From contig JAFMOC010000227.1 of the NCBI GenBank assembly GCA_019802505.1, forward strand, positions 195,001-259,000: a stretch of DNA of 64,000 nucleotides, in the 5' to 3' direction. Both the position numbers and the translations under genes were made by a program. The notes below the pieces were generated by a model. That model had not been told where the DNA came from. It searched no databases and saw only the letters and a list, made by a program, of their open reading frames with translations. The DNA is from Corydoras sp. C115. Taxonomy: Eukaryota; Chordata; Actinopteri; Siluriformes; Callichthyidae. How positions within the stretch are numbered: position 1 is the stretch's first letter; every line of letters starts with the position of its first letter. Below, piece by piece: positions 32,768-44,892 of this stretch.

Positions 32768-33298
32768 GTTCATTCATTCATTATCTTCTGCTTAATCCTC
32801 TACTAGGGGCGGCACGATGGCTTAGTGGTTGGCATGTTCTCCTCTCAGCGCTGGGGATTCCCGGTTCGAATCCCAATCTGGGTGGAGTTTCCATGTTCTC
32901 CCCGTGTCCGCGTGGGTTTCCTCCGGGTTCTCCGGTTTCCTCCCACAGTCCAAAAACATGGATCAAGTCAATTGAGTTCTCCAAATTGCCCCATATACAG
33001 TGTGTCTGTGTGAGTGAGTGTGTGTCCAGTGATAGATTGGCGCCCTGTCCTGGGTGTATCTGCCCAGCGCCTGAAACATTCTCCCCTGGATGGGCATGGG
33101 GAACCCCCCCGTGACCCCAATAGAGGATAAAGTGGAAGATAATTGATGGATGGATAATCCTCTACTAGGCTTGCGGGGGGGGGGGGGGGGGGGGGGTTCT
33201 CCATGCCCATCCAGGGGAGGACATTTTCGGCGCTGGGCAGATACACCCAGAACAGGCTGCACACATTATATGGCCAATTTAGAGCAACAATTTACCTT
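32768..33298. mobile_element. V-SINE mosaic, first unit
   Basis: A minus tail fragment (32768-32806), a full + copy (32807-33156) and a minus 3' fragment (33157-33298) carrying a G run (about 33175-33196). The + copy and the minus fragment form a unit that is duplicated in the next entry. Confidence 0.9.
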
Positions 33299-33830
33299 TA
33301 GGCAGCACGGTGGCTTAGTGGTTGACACGTTCGCCTCTCAGCGCAAGGGATTCCCGGTTCGAATCCCCATCTGGGTGGAGTTTCCATGTTCTCTCCGTGT
33401 CTGCGTGGGTTTCCTCCGGGTTCTCTGGTTTCCTCCCACAGTCCAAAAACATGGATCAAGTCAATTGAGTTCTACAAATTGCCCCATATAGAGTGTGTCT
33501 GTGTGTGTGAGTGTGTGTCCAGTGATAGATTGGCGCCCTGTCCTGGGTGTATCTGCCCAGCGCCCGAAACGTTCTCCCCTGGATGGGCATGGAGAACCCC
33601 CCCCGCGACCCTAATAGAGGATAAAGTGGAAGACAATGGATGGATGGATAATCCTCTACTAGGGTTGCAGGGGGGGGTTCTCTAGTAGAGTGGGGGGGGG
33701 TTCTCCATGCCCATCCAGGGGAGAACATTTCGGGCGCTGGGCAGATACACCCAGGACAGGCTGCACACATTATATGGCCAATTTAGAACAACAATTTACC
33801 TTTAATCCATGTTTTTTGGACTGTGGGAGG
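33299..33830. mobile_element. V-SINE mosaic, second unit (tandem duplicate)
   Basis: A full + copy (33299-33648) plus a minus 3' fragment (33649-33830), in the same order and with the same breakpoints as the unit 492 bp upstream. This includes the unusual break at gctgcacacattatatggcc. Confidence 0.9.
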
Positions 33831-34343
33831 GCGAGAGTCGCTCATCCAATGTTGTGTCTGAGGTGGAGTAAGGCACGGCTCCTTCAGCGGTTCAGGGGAC
33901 ACCCCTCTCCCGCCGTATGCTGGTCGTGGGTGCAAGTTCCCATAAGTGAGACACATTGCACCTGACGGGAACTAAATGACGGGTCAAAGAAGCAGACAGC
34001 TTGCTGGTTCAGCCGCCACACGCTCAGCGAGCAGGTGTGGATACACTCGCTCATCACTCACTCCCACAGATCAAACATGGCCGGTGGTGGAGAACATCTG
34101 GCAGCATCTGTGCCTTTCTGGAAGGCCCGCGTGCAGATGTGGACCGGTTCCAGGATTAGCTGGGAAACAAAATAGGACTCGTTATGGGTCGCAATCCAAG
34201 ACCCAAGCGAAGGAGTAAAGACGCCGGAATGGGACGAGCGAGCGGGTGCCTCGTGAACAGCTGTTTGCTAATGCAGACGTTCCTCCTGTCAGTACAGACA
34301 GCTGCTGAGGCAAAGGATAATACAATGGAGTAATGTCAGCGTG

Positions 34344-34344
<1 letters not shown>
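33831..34344. other. Unique sequence
   Basis: No gene or repeat recognised. Confidence 0.5.

Positions 34345-34410
<66 letters not shown>
34345..34410. repeat. (TG)n microsatellite
   Basis: About 32 TG repeats. A smaller (CA)n lies at 34593-34618. Confidence 0.95.
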
Positions 34411-34412
<2 letters not shown>

Positions 34413-34584
34413 GATAAAAACATGTGCTATCATCACAAAGGGCTTGTCGGCTTTGAAGGTCTTACATCTTTCAATCCTGCAGGATCAAACGAGCTTTGCG
34501 TGAACAGTGCTGTTCGACACTCAGCTCAGACGGGCCACTCGCGTGTTAATCTCGCAGCTCTTTACGGCTTTGCGTGGCACCGAG

Positions 34585-34621
<37 letters not shown>

Positions 34622-34850
34622 CTGCCATCAGCGGAGGGATGACGGGGTCGAGTTCATTGTAAGAATCTGATTTAAAGCAGATTTGTTCCTGCTTTTTAAT
34701 CCATTAGCAGACGGCCTTCATCCCCAAACTGTCAGTGTGAGGCAGCGCCACCGACGCCATGGAGCTTTATATTAACAGCATGCACCTGTAACGGGGGGGA
34801 ACGTCACCTATCAGAACTTCAAACAGAATTTTTTTTTTATATATATATAT

Positions 34851-34978
34851 CTCCAACCAATATCTTCTGCTTTATCCTCTATTAGGGTGGTGGGGGGGTT
34901 CTCCATGCCCATCCAGTGGAGAACGTTTTGGGCACTGGGCAGATACACCCAGGATAGGGGGGCAATCTATCGCTGGAC
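34851..34978 (-). mobile_element. V-SINE 3' third
   Basis: Tail to aatctatcgctgga only. Followed by AAAT repeats and a (TA)n array (34998-35062). Confidence 0.82.
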
Positions 34979-34997
34979 AATAAATAAATAAATAAAT

Positions 34998-35000
34998 TAA

Positions 35001-35062
<62 letters not shown>
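34998..35062. repeat. (TA)n microsatellite
   Basis: About 32 TA repeats. The flanking sequence aaggatcattaagttacaca recurs near 35242 (ggatcattaagttacaca), so a small local duplication is present. Confidence 0.9.
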
Positions 35063-35066
<4 letters not shown>

Positions 35067-35479
35067 GATCATTAAGTTACACAAATGTCAGTACCACTTT
35101 TTAAAAATGTCAAATGGCAAAACTATAATATTTATATATATAAAATATATTTTATATATTAATTGTAACATAATATAATGGCAAAAGTATAATATTTACT
35201 TTCTTGATTTATGTTAACATAATGGATGGATATATAGTATACAGGATCATTAAGTTACACAAGTGTCAGTACCAGAGGCACTTTTTAATATTTAATAATA
35301 TTTACTTTCTTGAGTTATTTTAGTATTTTGTGATTTTTCTATATTTCGCTAAACCCCACAGATGCCTTTAAATATCTCCAAATATTAATGTCTCCAAAAT
35401 CTTGTGGAAAGCTTTGTAGGAGAAGTGAGATGGTTCCGGTATGTAAATCTTCATGTGATGTGATGATACGGACTATAGA

Positions 35480-35829
35480 GGCAGCACGGTGGTTTAGAAG
35501 TTGGCATGTTCTCCTCTCAGCGCAAGGGATTCCAGGTTCGATTCCCCATCTGGGTGGAGTTTCCATGTTCTCCCCGTGTCCGTGTAGGAGAACATGGAAC
35601 CCGTTTCCTCCGGGTTCTCCGGTTTCCTCCCACAGTCCAAAAACATGGATCAAGTCAATAGAAGTCTCCAAATTGCCCCATATAGAGCGTGTCTGTGTGA
35701 ATGAGTGTGTGTCCAGTGATAGATTGGTGTATCTGCCCAGCGCACGAGAAGTTCTCCACTGGATGTGCATGGCGAACCCCCCCCCCCGCGATTCTAATAG
35801 AGGCTAAAGCGGAAGATAATGGATGGATG
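35480..35829 (+). mobile_element. V-SINE inside the Tc1-like remnant
   Basis: Near-complete copy with a 20-bp internal insertion (gtaggagaacatggaacccg) in the core. Confidence 0.88.
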
Positions 35830-35830
35830 A

Positions 35831-36164
35831 GGGAGGCACGGTGGCTTAGTGTTTAGCATGTTCTCCTCTCAGCGCTAGGGATTCCCGGTTCGAATCCCAA
35901 TCTGGGTGGAGTTTCCATGTTCTCCCCGTGTCCCGCGTGGGGTTCATCCAGGTTCCCCGGTTTCCTCCCACAGTCCAAAAACATGGATCAAGTCAATTGA
36001 AATATAGAGTGTGTGTGTGTCCAGTGATAGATTGGCGTTCTCCCCAAGATATTGGATGGATGGGTGAATTATCCAAATGACCCCATATAGAGAGAGTGTG
36101 TGTGTGTGTGTGTGTGCCCCCCCGTAAAGGATAAAGCGGAAGATAATGGATGGATGGATGGACG
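35831..36164 (+). mobile_element. V-SINE with rearranged 3' part
   Basis: Head and core are normal. The 3' half is scrambled, with repeated GGAT tails at 36053-36063 and 36147-36164. Confidence 0.82.
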
Positions 36165-36175
36165 GATACGGACTA

Positions 36176-38222
36176 CTTTAATTGCTGCAACGCACAGATC
36201 GGTCAATAGATGTCAGCAGAGTGCCGCTCCGGTTCTAAGCTGTCGGCTGAGTGCGAAACTGAAGTCGCGGACAGAAATAGTGAACATTATAAACAATCAT
36301 AACGGAATGAATCACGCGAAAGACGTCGAAAGCCGTTCGTTTGATTGAGGGGACGTCAGATTTCACTTCAATACATTTCTTTATAAAGATTCTAACAGTT
36401 TAGCGCGCCGTCTGAATTCGCATCATTTCTAAACCCGCGATGTTCCACGTTCACACAGCGCGCCGCCAACTTGCGTTTTATTTCATTTATATAAATTCAC
36501 CATCGTTTTAAAAAGCTTAACTGCAACCCCCTCAGCTTCATTTCTTCTATAAATTACGGCTTTAAATGATTTCTTTTTTATTTATTGCGTTTTAATGTTA
36601 ATCATTCAGTGCGGCATTTTATTCTCTGTATAATAAATAACTGTATTCGTGTTTTTTTTGTGTTAAACCTAAAATAAATCCGATAATTAAAAATACATTA
36701 GATAAATATAAATTTCAGCAGATCTGTTGCTGTGCTCGCGTTAAAGCTGCTGTATCGTTCAGATAAATTTTAATGATTAGATTAGAGAGGAAACCCTTTA
36801 AATGTAACGTCGGAATTAATGGAGCTGCTTCATTCCCCGTTCACAATTATTTTCCTCTTATTTCAAGAAATAAATGTTTGAAAGAAATCATTTGAAACGG
36901 CTCGTTGATTTCGTTTGAACAACTGTTTAGATTTGACGTTTTTCCTACTGTGTCAAATTTAGTAAATAAATATTATTTGTGCTTTTAATTTGGAGAATCA
37001 ATTCATTGGTATTCAGTTAGAACAGCCATCAAACGTACATTAGAGCAAATATTTAACTAAGTAACAGGTAAATTATTTCAATATTACATTTAATTATAAT
37101 GTGTGTATATATTTGAAGCTATATTTGTGCTGTAGTTAAATGATTATAATTATTATTATTATGCTGTACATTATTAACATTATTATAAATTATAATTATA
37201 AAGTCATGTATATGTGTGTGTGTGTATATAAATTTGGTGATATAAGTTGGAGGTATGGAGGCAGTGTTTTTGGAGCCATGCTGGAGGCACCCTCCACCCC
37301 CCCCTCGGGTCTGATTGGTCAGAACTCTTTGATTTTAGGGACCTGCACTTTGATTAAAAGCAGAATTCGGTGGGTTTTGTCCAGGACTCATTCGGAAGCG
37401 CATTAATCTCTTTGTTCAGGAACAAAGGTCCGTTCGGAAAGGTTTCCGGTGTGAAAAGATGTTCCGTAATTATTCATTCAGTCTAAAATAATTATTCCTG
37501 TTGGCCTTGAGAATTTGGTTGCCATGACACGCTGTTTTCACCGATAAAGAATAATAATAATAATAATAATAATAATAAAGTTGCTCATCCTTCCACTCCT
37601 GTTGCTGCGTGAATGGCTGTGTTTATAGACCGAAGGCCACTGAGGGTGGATTCCAGAGCAGCACCATCTAGAACCTCATCAGTCCATGAACATGTTCTCC
37701 AGCAGGAGTGCGGCACAGAGCAGCTTTATTCCAGATGTGTGAATCGGCTCTGAATGATTTCACACGTCGCTGACGAAGCACAGGACAAAAGGAGACTGAC
37801 GGTCCTGGGTTCCTCCGAACGTGACGCGAAGAACCGTCCTGTTGATTCGGCCCGGGTTCTGATTCTCAGCACCTGACGCTGTTTATCTTCTCTTTTGTGT
37901 GGAAGGCTTTTAACACATCAGTGCTCTTCAGTTCCGCCTCTCCTCATCCTCATCCTCATCCTCATGTTCCAACCTGCTCCGCTCAGCGCTCCTCCATTTC
38001 ATTTCATTTCTCTTCAGGAAGCAAAGTGTTCCACGGACACAAAACCCACACGCTCAGAAACAAACTGTAATTTACTGTTACTGTAAATTAATGTGTTATC
38101 CTTAATAACCGGACATCAGAGTGAACACGTGTTCCAAACAGTGCCCGTCTCATACAGCGGCAAACTAAAACAAACAACAAAAAAGGGGATACAGGGACGT
38201 GCCACCATTTTCTGCGGTTCTT
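36176..38222. other. Long repeat-poor AT-rich stretch
   Basis: About 2 kb with no V-SINE. It has only a short (ATA)n run at about 37552-37577 and small TATA-type runs. No protein is recognised. It could hold regulatory sequence, but no specific element is claimed. Confidence 0.45.
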
Positions 38223-38571
38223 CATCCATCCATCATCTTCTGCTTTATCCTCTACTAGGGTTGCGGTGGGGGTGGGGGGGGTTCCCCATGCCCATCCAGG
38301 GGAGAACATTTCGGGCACTGGGTTGATACACCCAGGACAGGGCGCCAATCTATCACTGGACACACACTCGCTCACACAGACACACTCTATATGGGGCAAT
38401 TTGGAGAACTCAGTTGACTTCATCCATGTTTTCGGACTGTGGGAGGAAACCGGAGAACCCGGAGGAAACCCACGCGGACACGGGGAGAACATGGAAACTC
38501 CACCCAGATTGGGATTCGAACCTTGAATCCCTAGTGCTGAGAGAAGAACATGCCAACCACAAAGCCACCGC
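38223..38571 (-). mobile_element. V-SINE, full length
   Basis: Reverse copy. Its head end and the following 38 bp are duplicated in the next entry. Confidence 0.9.
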
Positions 38572-38608
38572 ATTTTCGGTGATGTTTGTAAATAAAGACC
38601 CCTCAATT

Positions 38609-38770
38609 AAAACCGGAGAACCCGGAGGAAACCCACACGGACACGGGGAGAACATGGAAACTCCACCCAGATTGGGATTCGAACCTTGAATCCCTAGTGC
38701 TGAGAGGAGAACATGCCAACCACTAAGCCACCGCATTTTCGGTGATGTTTGTAAATCAAGAACCCTCTAC
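38609..38770 (-). mobile_element. Partial V-SINE in a 162-bp tandem duplication
   Basis: The core-to-head part plus the flank attttcggtgatgtttgtaa repeats the preceding 162 bp. Confidence 0.88.
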
Positions 38771-38840
38771 ATGATAATTAGAAAATTAGAATTTTATCGT
38801 GTATATATAGATTTCTAATTCTATTTAAAATGTTCCTAGT

Positions 38841-38964
38841 TTTTTTTTTATTTCTTTATAATGTCTAAATACCTTTCTTACATTTCTTCTAATGTATCTG
38901 CTGCTGAGAATGTGAATTTCCTCATTGTGGGACAAATAAAGGTCTATCTTATCTTATCTTATCT
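38841..38964 (+). mobile_element. LINE 3' end with (TCTTA)n tail
   Basis: gtgaatttcctcattgtggg, then acaaataaaggtctatctta and a (TCTTA)n run. This is the typical 3' terminus of a Rex/Babar-type fish LINE. It is a 5'-truncated fragment. Confidence 0.6.
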
Positions 38965-38974
38965 GAAAGTCCAT

Positions 38975-39130
38975 CCACATTTCCAGGACTTCTTTTCTTT
39001 TTGTGGACCTTACTTTGTGCATTGGGCCACAGAAAGGACCTTCCCCAAACTGTTTCCACAAAAGTACAAATATTGTCACGACTCCATGGCTTGTGTTCTG
39101 ATTCTCTACGGTGGAGCAGAACCTAAGGTT
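38975..39130 (-). mobile_element. Tc1-like transposase fragment
   Basis: ctttgtgcattgggccacag and aaggaccttccccaaactgt match, in antisense, a segment common in fish Tc1-like elements. No frame remains. Confidence 0.55.
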
Positions 39131-39421
39131 TTATCCACAACACTTATGTAACGACTACAGTGAACATCCATCTGAAAAAAGATGGATGTGTAGATTAAAA
39201 TAGAATTTTAGAATTTTTTAGAACATCAAACAAAACTAAGTAAACGACTGAATTAAATGGAATTACTAGAACTAAATGGATTTGACTTTAATTTACAGTT
39301 AAATCACACTGCACTGAATTACTTACCAAAATTTCAAGATTTAATCAAGATTTAACTTGAAATAGAAATAATTTTCAAAAATTAATAAAAAAAAATAAAT
39401 AAATAAAATAAAATAATAATA
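39131..39421. other. AT-rich unassigned sequence
   Basis: No gene recognised. Ends in AAAT-rich repeats. Confidence 0.45.
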
Positions 39422-39552
39422 ATCAGCGATGGATTGGCGCCCTGTCCTGGGTCTATCTGCCCAGCGCCCGAGACGTTCTCCCCTGGATGGGCATGGGGAA
39501 CCCCACCGCGACCCTAATAGAGGATAAAAGCGGGAGATAATGAATGAATGAA
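39422..39552 (+). mobile_element. V-SINE 3' third
   Basis: From atcagcgatggattgg to the (ATGA)n tail. Confidence 0.85.
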
Positions 39553-39577
39553 AATAATAATAATAATAATGTGGGCC

Positions 39578-39921
39578 GGGGCGGCACGGTGGCTTAGTGG
39601 TTGGCATGTTCTCCTCTCAGCTCTAGGGATTCCCGGTTCGAATCCCCATCTGGGTGGAGTTTCCATGTTCTCCATGTGTTCGCGTGGGTTTCCTCCGGGT
39701 TCTCCGTTTCCTCCCACAGTTCAAAAACATGGATTAAGTCAATTGAATTCTCCAAATTGCCCCATGTAGAGAGTGTGTGTGTGTGTGAGTGAGTGTGCGT
39801 CCAGCGATAGATTGGCGCCCTGTCCTGGGTGTATCTGCCCAGCGCCCGAAACGTTCTCCCCTGGATGGGCATGGGGAACCCCCCCATGACCCTAGTCCTA
39901 GAGGATAATGGATGGATGGAA
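39578..39921 (+). mobile_element. V-SINE, full length
   Basis: Complete copy with intact promoter boxes and GGAT tail. Confidence 0.92.
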
Positions 39922-39926
39922 TAAGT

Positions 39927-40159
39927 GGGGGAGGCATGGCTTAGTGTGTTCTCCTCTCAGCGCTGGGGCTTACAGGTTCGAATCCCCATCTGGTTTGCAT
40001 GTTTCCTCTGGGTGCCAAAAACATTGATTCAAGGTAAATTGAAAGCTCTGATTTGCCCCATATAGAGTGTGTCTGTGTGAGTGAGTGTGTATCCAGTGAT
40101 AGATAGGTATCCTGTCCTGGGTGTATCTGCCCAGCGCCCGAAACACCCCCTCCCCCGGT
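39927..40159 (+). mobile_element. V-SINE, internally deleted
   Basis: Head and 3' half are present. Most of the conserved core is missing (catctggtttgcatgtttcc). Confidence 0.82.
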
Positions 40160-40162
40160 ATT

Positions 40163-40519
40163 ATTCATTCATCCATTATCTTCTGCTTTATCCTCTATTA
40201 GTGTTGCGGTGGGGTTCCCAATGTCCATCCAGGGGAGAACGTCTCGGGCGCTGGGCAGATACACCCAGGACAGGATGCCAACCCATCGCTGGGCACACAC
40301 TCACTCACACAAACACACTCTATATGGGGCAATTTGGAGAACTCAATTGACTTGATCCATGTTTTTGGACTGTGGGAGGAAACCGGAGAACCCGGAGGAA
40401 ACCCATGGGGACACGGGGAGAACATGGAAACTCCACCCAGATGGGGATTCGAACCGGGAATCCACAGCGCTGAGAGGAGAACATGCTAAACACTATGCCA
40501 CCGTGCCGCCCCCCCCCCG
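40163..40519 (-). mobile_element. V-SINE, full length
   Basis: Reverse copy tail to tail with 39927-40159. A C run follows its head. Confidence 0.9.
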
Positions 40520-41102
40520 GTATTATCTTAAATTTAATCCAGTAGAGGATTCAGCAGAAGATAATGATTGAATCATAATGTTTTTATTGTACAGTGAGAT
40601 TCTCTGAATGCAGGCAACAGTGCGTTTCTCAGCAGCTCACACAGCGGGGCTGAGCTGGGAACCGGACCCTGCCAGGAAACAAAGGACCTCTGGTTCTGCT
40701 GCACTTAACACCTCTCCCAAAGGAGAGAAATGAACCATGCCGTCCCGTAAGAAGCGAGAGTGAATGTGCAGTTTGTTCGGCACTCAACTCGTTTGGGCTT
40801 TTAATCAGCAACGCGGCGCGTGGAAACCCTCGGCACCGAGCCGAAAGCAGGCTCCTCTCAGGCTCCGACTTCGCCTCGGATTAGTTCTACTTTCAGTTCT
40901 GTTCGTTTCACGGCACGAAACAGAATTTGGTATGAAACTCCGTGGCGGCGCTCGGCTGACGGCTCGCTTGTTTTCCAAAATGACTCAGTTCCTGTGAATG
41001 AGGTCCATTGTGACCAGGAAAACGTTCCAGGTTCCAACGTTGAGCGCCGAGCACCAGACGCCCGCTCAGACAAGGGAACGTTGTGACGTGAGGAGCTTAC
41101 AG
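40520..41102. other. Unique sequence
   Basis: No supported gene. Open frames on both strands at 40629-41241 are unrecognised. Confidence 0.45.
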
Positions 41103-41278
41103 GTCCATATAAGGGCCACAGAAGTATCAGGACACGCCTTTTAATCATGAGAGTACGCCTTTCATTCGGTCCCATGTACAGATCAAACTCGTGGTCATGT
41201 GACGGTTTAGGGAACATTACATTTACATTACATTTGGTCATTTAGTAGACGCTTTCATCCAAAGCGACTTACAAGGTG

Positions 41279-41953
41279 ATTTAGTGGTTAGCATGTTCTC
41301 CTCTCAGCGCTAGGGATTCCTGGTTCGAATCCCCATCTGGGTGGAGTTTCCATGTTCTCCCCGTGGGTTTCCTCTAGGTTCTCCGGGTTTCCTCCCACAG
41401 TCCAAAAACATGGATTAAGTCAATTCCATCCATCCATTATCTCTCACTTTATCCTCTATGAGAGTCGCGAGGGGGTTCCCCATGCCCATCCAAGGGAGAA
41501 CGTTTCGGGCGCTGGGCAGATACACCCAGGACAGGACGCCAATCCATCACTGGGCACACACTCACTCACACAGACACACTCTATATGGGGCAATTTGGAG
41601 AATTCAATAGACTTGATCCATGTTTTTTGGACTGTGGGAGGAAACCGGAGAACCCGGAGGAAACTCACGCGGACACGGGGAGAACATGGAAACTCCACCC
41701 AGATTGGGATTCGAACCGGGAATCCCTAGCGCTGAGAGGAGAACATGCCAACCACTAAGCCACCGTGCCACCCGGATCAAGTCAATTGAGTTCTCCAAAT
41801 TGCCCCAATTTGTGTGAGTGTGTATCCAGTGATAGATTGGGGTCCTGTCCTGGGTGTATCTGCCCAGCGCCCAAAACGTTCTCCCCTGGATGGGCATAGG
41901 GAACCCCCCCCACGACCCAAGTAGAGGATAAAGTGGAAGATAATGGATGGATG
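41279..41953 (+). mobile_element. V-SINE inserted in the SINE and itself split
   Basis: The 5' part 41279-41425 and the 3' part 41774-41953 belong to one copy. They are separated by a later reverse V-SINE. Confidence 0.88.
41426..41773 (-). mobile_element. Innermost V-SINE of the nest
   Basis: Full-length reverse copy flanked by the target duplication ggat(t/c)aagtcaatt (41412-41425 and 41774-41787). That sequence belongs to the V-SINE core it landed in. Confidence 0.9.
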
Positions 41954-42320
41954 GACTTACAAGGTGAACACAGGGTTCATCACAACTTCCCTGGAGCAAT
42001 GAGGGTTAAGGGTCTTGCTCAAGGACCCACATTGGTAACTTTAGCGGACCTGGGATTTGAACCCACAACCCTCAGATTGCTAGCCCAACACCGTAACCAC
42101 TGAGCTACCGCACCCCAGGGAAGGTCCTTTTCTGTTCCCAGTGCACAAATCAATGTCCAAGAGTACAGGGCTGAGTGAGTTTAGTGTGGAAGAAGTCCTG
42201 GGATGAACTAGAACTGAGATGTTCATCAGTGTCTGACCTCACTAATAACGGATGAGCAGACAATCCCACAGACACACTCCGAAACCTCGCAGAAATCCGT
42301 CTGTTGGCGTCGCAATACTT

Positions 42321-42589
42321 TTCTCCCTGCAGAGCGTTTTTATTTATTATTTTTTATTTATTTCCAAACCTCACGTGAAGGTGACAAATCGATCAATAGC
42401 CCCAGCAGCCGTTCGGACGGACGTCTGTGATGCGTCGCGTCGAATTAACGTCTGCTATCTGAAACGCAGCGTTAGTCGTGGCGAGGGGTCACATGACCCA
42501 GATCCGTTCGCTTCCTCCTCCACACTTTTCAGTCTTCACGAGACAGGCTCCGGGGAACTCGGTTTCCCAGACGCGGCGCCGAAGCCGCG
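42321..42589. other. Unique sequence
   Basis: No gene or repeat recognised. Confidence 0.45.
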
Positions 42590-43260
42590 GCGTCAAATGA
42601 GCGCTTATACATGGCACCCCCCACCCCCCCACCCCTCCATTTGCATAGAGCCCTTCCATTACATCCACGTGTGTCATTACAGTTCAAATTCTTAATTATA
42701 CCACAATTTTCCCAGAGGGGGTAGAAATTCACGGAGGCCACTTCTCTCCACCGTCTGTCCATATGGCGTTTAATTAAAAGTTTTCTTAAGGAGTAAATTG
42801 TGTTCAATTCAATTAAAACTGTAATGTCATAGAAAATAATGGGCACTGCCTTTCTACGGTAGTCTGTGGAGGATTTAAAAAAATAAATAAATATAAAAAA
42901 AAAAGAGAGAGAGACTGGCATTCGCAGCGTTTGCCGTGAAAAGTATATTTATATATATATTCTGTTTTTTTGATTTGTTGGGGAGAGGGAGAGTGAGAAC
43001 CCGAGAACAAAATATGCAAGGAGCAAATATCACCGAAGCCTCCTACATGGTATCAGGCCTTAGGCATTGCAAATTAACATCGCTGGAGCTATTTGTAGAT
43101 TCCACTCTTGGAATTTAGACCATGACAAATGAAGCATTGGAGTTTCGGAATTCCTATTTATCTGTGTTGCACAGAGGCACCTCGTTGGGGGCGAAGAACA
43201 GAGGATTTAAAAGCAAGACAAAGCGCATTCTGTGGGATAAATTAGAAAATAGATAGATTT
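42590..43260. promoter_or_regulatory. Candidate conserved non-coding element
   Basis: Repeat-free, with homeodomain-type cores (cttaattatacc, gtttaattaaaag) and evenly composed sequence around 43020-43240 that has no open frame. It looks like an enhancer-type conserved block, but this rests on composition only. Confidence 0.35.
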
Positions 43261-43689
43261 GCGGCGCGTTGGAAGGCAGACCCGCGCAGATGCCGTCTTT
43301 TGAGAGGGCGGCAGACTGGCAGTGTCAAGTCGGGAAGAGAAAGGAAGCGACTTTCGGCGAAGACGCCGTTAAAATGCCGTGCCTGGGTTCTGCCCCGTGC
43401 CGGCAGGACGAGGAGGCGGAACTCACGAGACGAGCTGTGACGGCGTCCATGTGTGATGTGGGTGCGGTGGCTTTCTGTATGATTGTGGACATATGTGAGG
43501 TCAGACACTGATGTAGGGTGAGGGGACCTGATTGCCAGTCCTGGTTCCTCATCCAGGTGCTGGATGGGGTGAAGTTCAGGGATTTGGGGGGAAATGAGAC
43601 GAGTTCTGCTTTAAAATCATCCAACCATGGATAATGCCGCTTATGGAGGAGAAGTCCGCCACTGAGCCTTGGTCCTCACAAGGACATAA
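43261..43689. other. Unique sequence
   Basis: Overlapping open frames on both strands (43242-43624) have no recognisable domain and are not called. Confidence 0.45.
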
Positions 43690-43893
43690 GTTTTACATTT
43701 GCATTACATTTGGTCATTCAGCAGATGCTTTTATCCAAAGCGACTTCCAAGGTGAGCACAGGGTTCATCACAACATCCCTGGAGCAATGAGGGTTAAGGG
43801 CCTTGCTCAAGGACCAACATTGGTAACTTCAGTGGACCTGGGGTTTGAACCCCCAACCTTCCAACACCCTAACCACTGAGCTACCGCGCCCGT
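43690..43893 (-). mobile_element. L2-tailed tRNA SINE
   Basis: Same family as 28541-28775. The head is tagctcagtggttagggtgt, and the tail gcttttatccaaagcgactt is read here on the + strand. Confidence 0.82.
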
Positions 43894-44057
43894 TTTGAAG
43901 GTTCAGGCTTAAAACTCAGCTTAAAGCTGCTTAACTCAATATAACAATATTTCTTAATATTTAACTTAATATATATTTTATATGCAATATATTTTCACCA
44001 AACTGCAATATTTTTTATCTTAATAAATTAATAAATAACTTGCCACCAACACTACCT

Positions 44058-44305
<248 letters not shown>

Positions 44306-44339
44306 TTTGTTTATCTAACTTGTAACCTTCAACTTAATT

Positions 44340-44450
44340 TTTGTTTTTATTTTTGTTTTCGTTTTTTTTTTTGGGATTAATAAAGTATTCTGATTCTGCG
44401 TTAAGACAGTGAACTACGGTAAAAAGCTCTATGTTAATAAATAAACTTAA
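44340..44450 (+). mobile_element. LINE-type 3' tail fragments
   Basis: gggattaataaagtattctg (44373-44392) is a typical RTE/Rex-type LINE terminus. It is followed by aaaaagctctatgttaataa (44421-44440), which resembles the tail of the family at 49-51 kb. Confidence 0.5.
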
Positions 44451-44770
44451 ACCATGTCGACTTTGCTTTGTAATATTAAAACGGACTTTCCCCAAACTGT
44501 TTACCAGCATACCGTTCACCAAAAAACAATAAGTTGCTTGATTTTCTTTGCTCATAGTAATGAAACTGAATAAAAAATCTGAACTGAAACGTTCTTTGGT
44601 AACCCCAAGGTTGATCCCCATGTTTGTTACCGTGTTCTGTGTGTGTGTGAATTATATAAACACTGAATTGGACCTAGTGCTAACCTGCTCGCCACCATGT
44701 TCTGCTGCTCAACAAGCAACACTGCAAAAAAAAAAAATAAATAATAATAATAGTAACAAATAAATAAATA

Positions 44771-44813
<43 letters not shown>

Positions 44814-44892
44814 TGAAAGTCAGAAAATCTTAACAAATCTTTATTTAAAATTTTTATTTGATTTCTACTTAAGATAATTATAACAATATTTT

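Larger units (their letters stand above)
35340..36210 (+). mobile_element. Tc1-like transposase remnant split by V-SINEs
   Basis: ctccaaaatcttgtggaaag (35391-35410) matches the C-terminal coding end of fish Tc1-like transposases. The remnant continues after the V-SINE insert as ctttaattgctgcaac (36176 onward). The insert is bounded by an 11-bp target duplication, gatacggacta (35465-35475 and 36165-36175). No frame is intact. Confidence 0.6.
41213..42118 (-). mobile_element. L2-tailed tRNA SINE split by a V-SINE insertion
   Basis: Pieces 41213-41279 (tail) and 41954-42118 (body and head) form one SINE of the type at 28541-28775. The 14-bp sequence gacttacaaggtga is present on both sides of the insert (41266-41279 and 41954-41967), as a target-site duplication should be. 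A short agggaa repeat flanks the whole SINE. Confidence 0.85.
41103..42320 (+). mobile_element. Tc1-like remnant, outermost of a four-level nest
   Basis: The left end ccatataagggccacagaag/tatcaggacac (about 41104-41135) resembles a Tc1-like terminus. The right part (42119-42320) has ggtccttttctgttccc, gtgcacaaatcaatgtcc, tgggatgaactagaac and catcagtgtctgacctcac. These correspond to the catalytic-end coding region of fish Tc1-like transposases, but no frame is intact. The middle is occupied by later insertions, listed separately. Confidence 0.6.

Noticed and set aside
43242..43624. Overlapping frames on both strands
   Set aside because: No known domain, no splice or promoter context; GC-rich sequence gives chance open frames.
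44470..44520. Segment ggactttccccaaactgttt, also similar at 13598-13620
   Set aside because: About 20 bp resembling a Tc1-like element is too short to call as an insertion.
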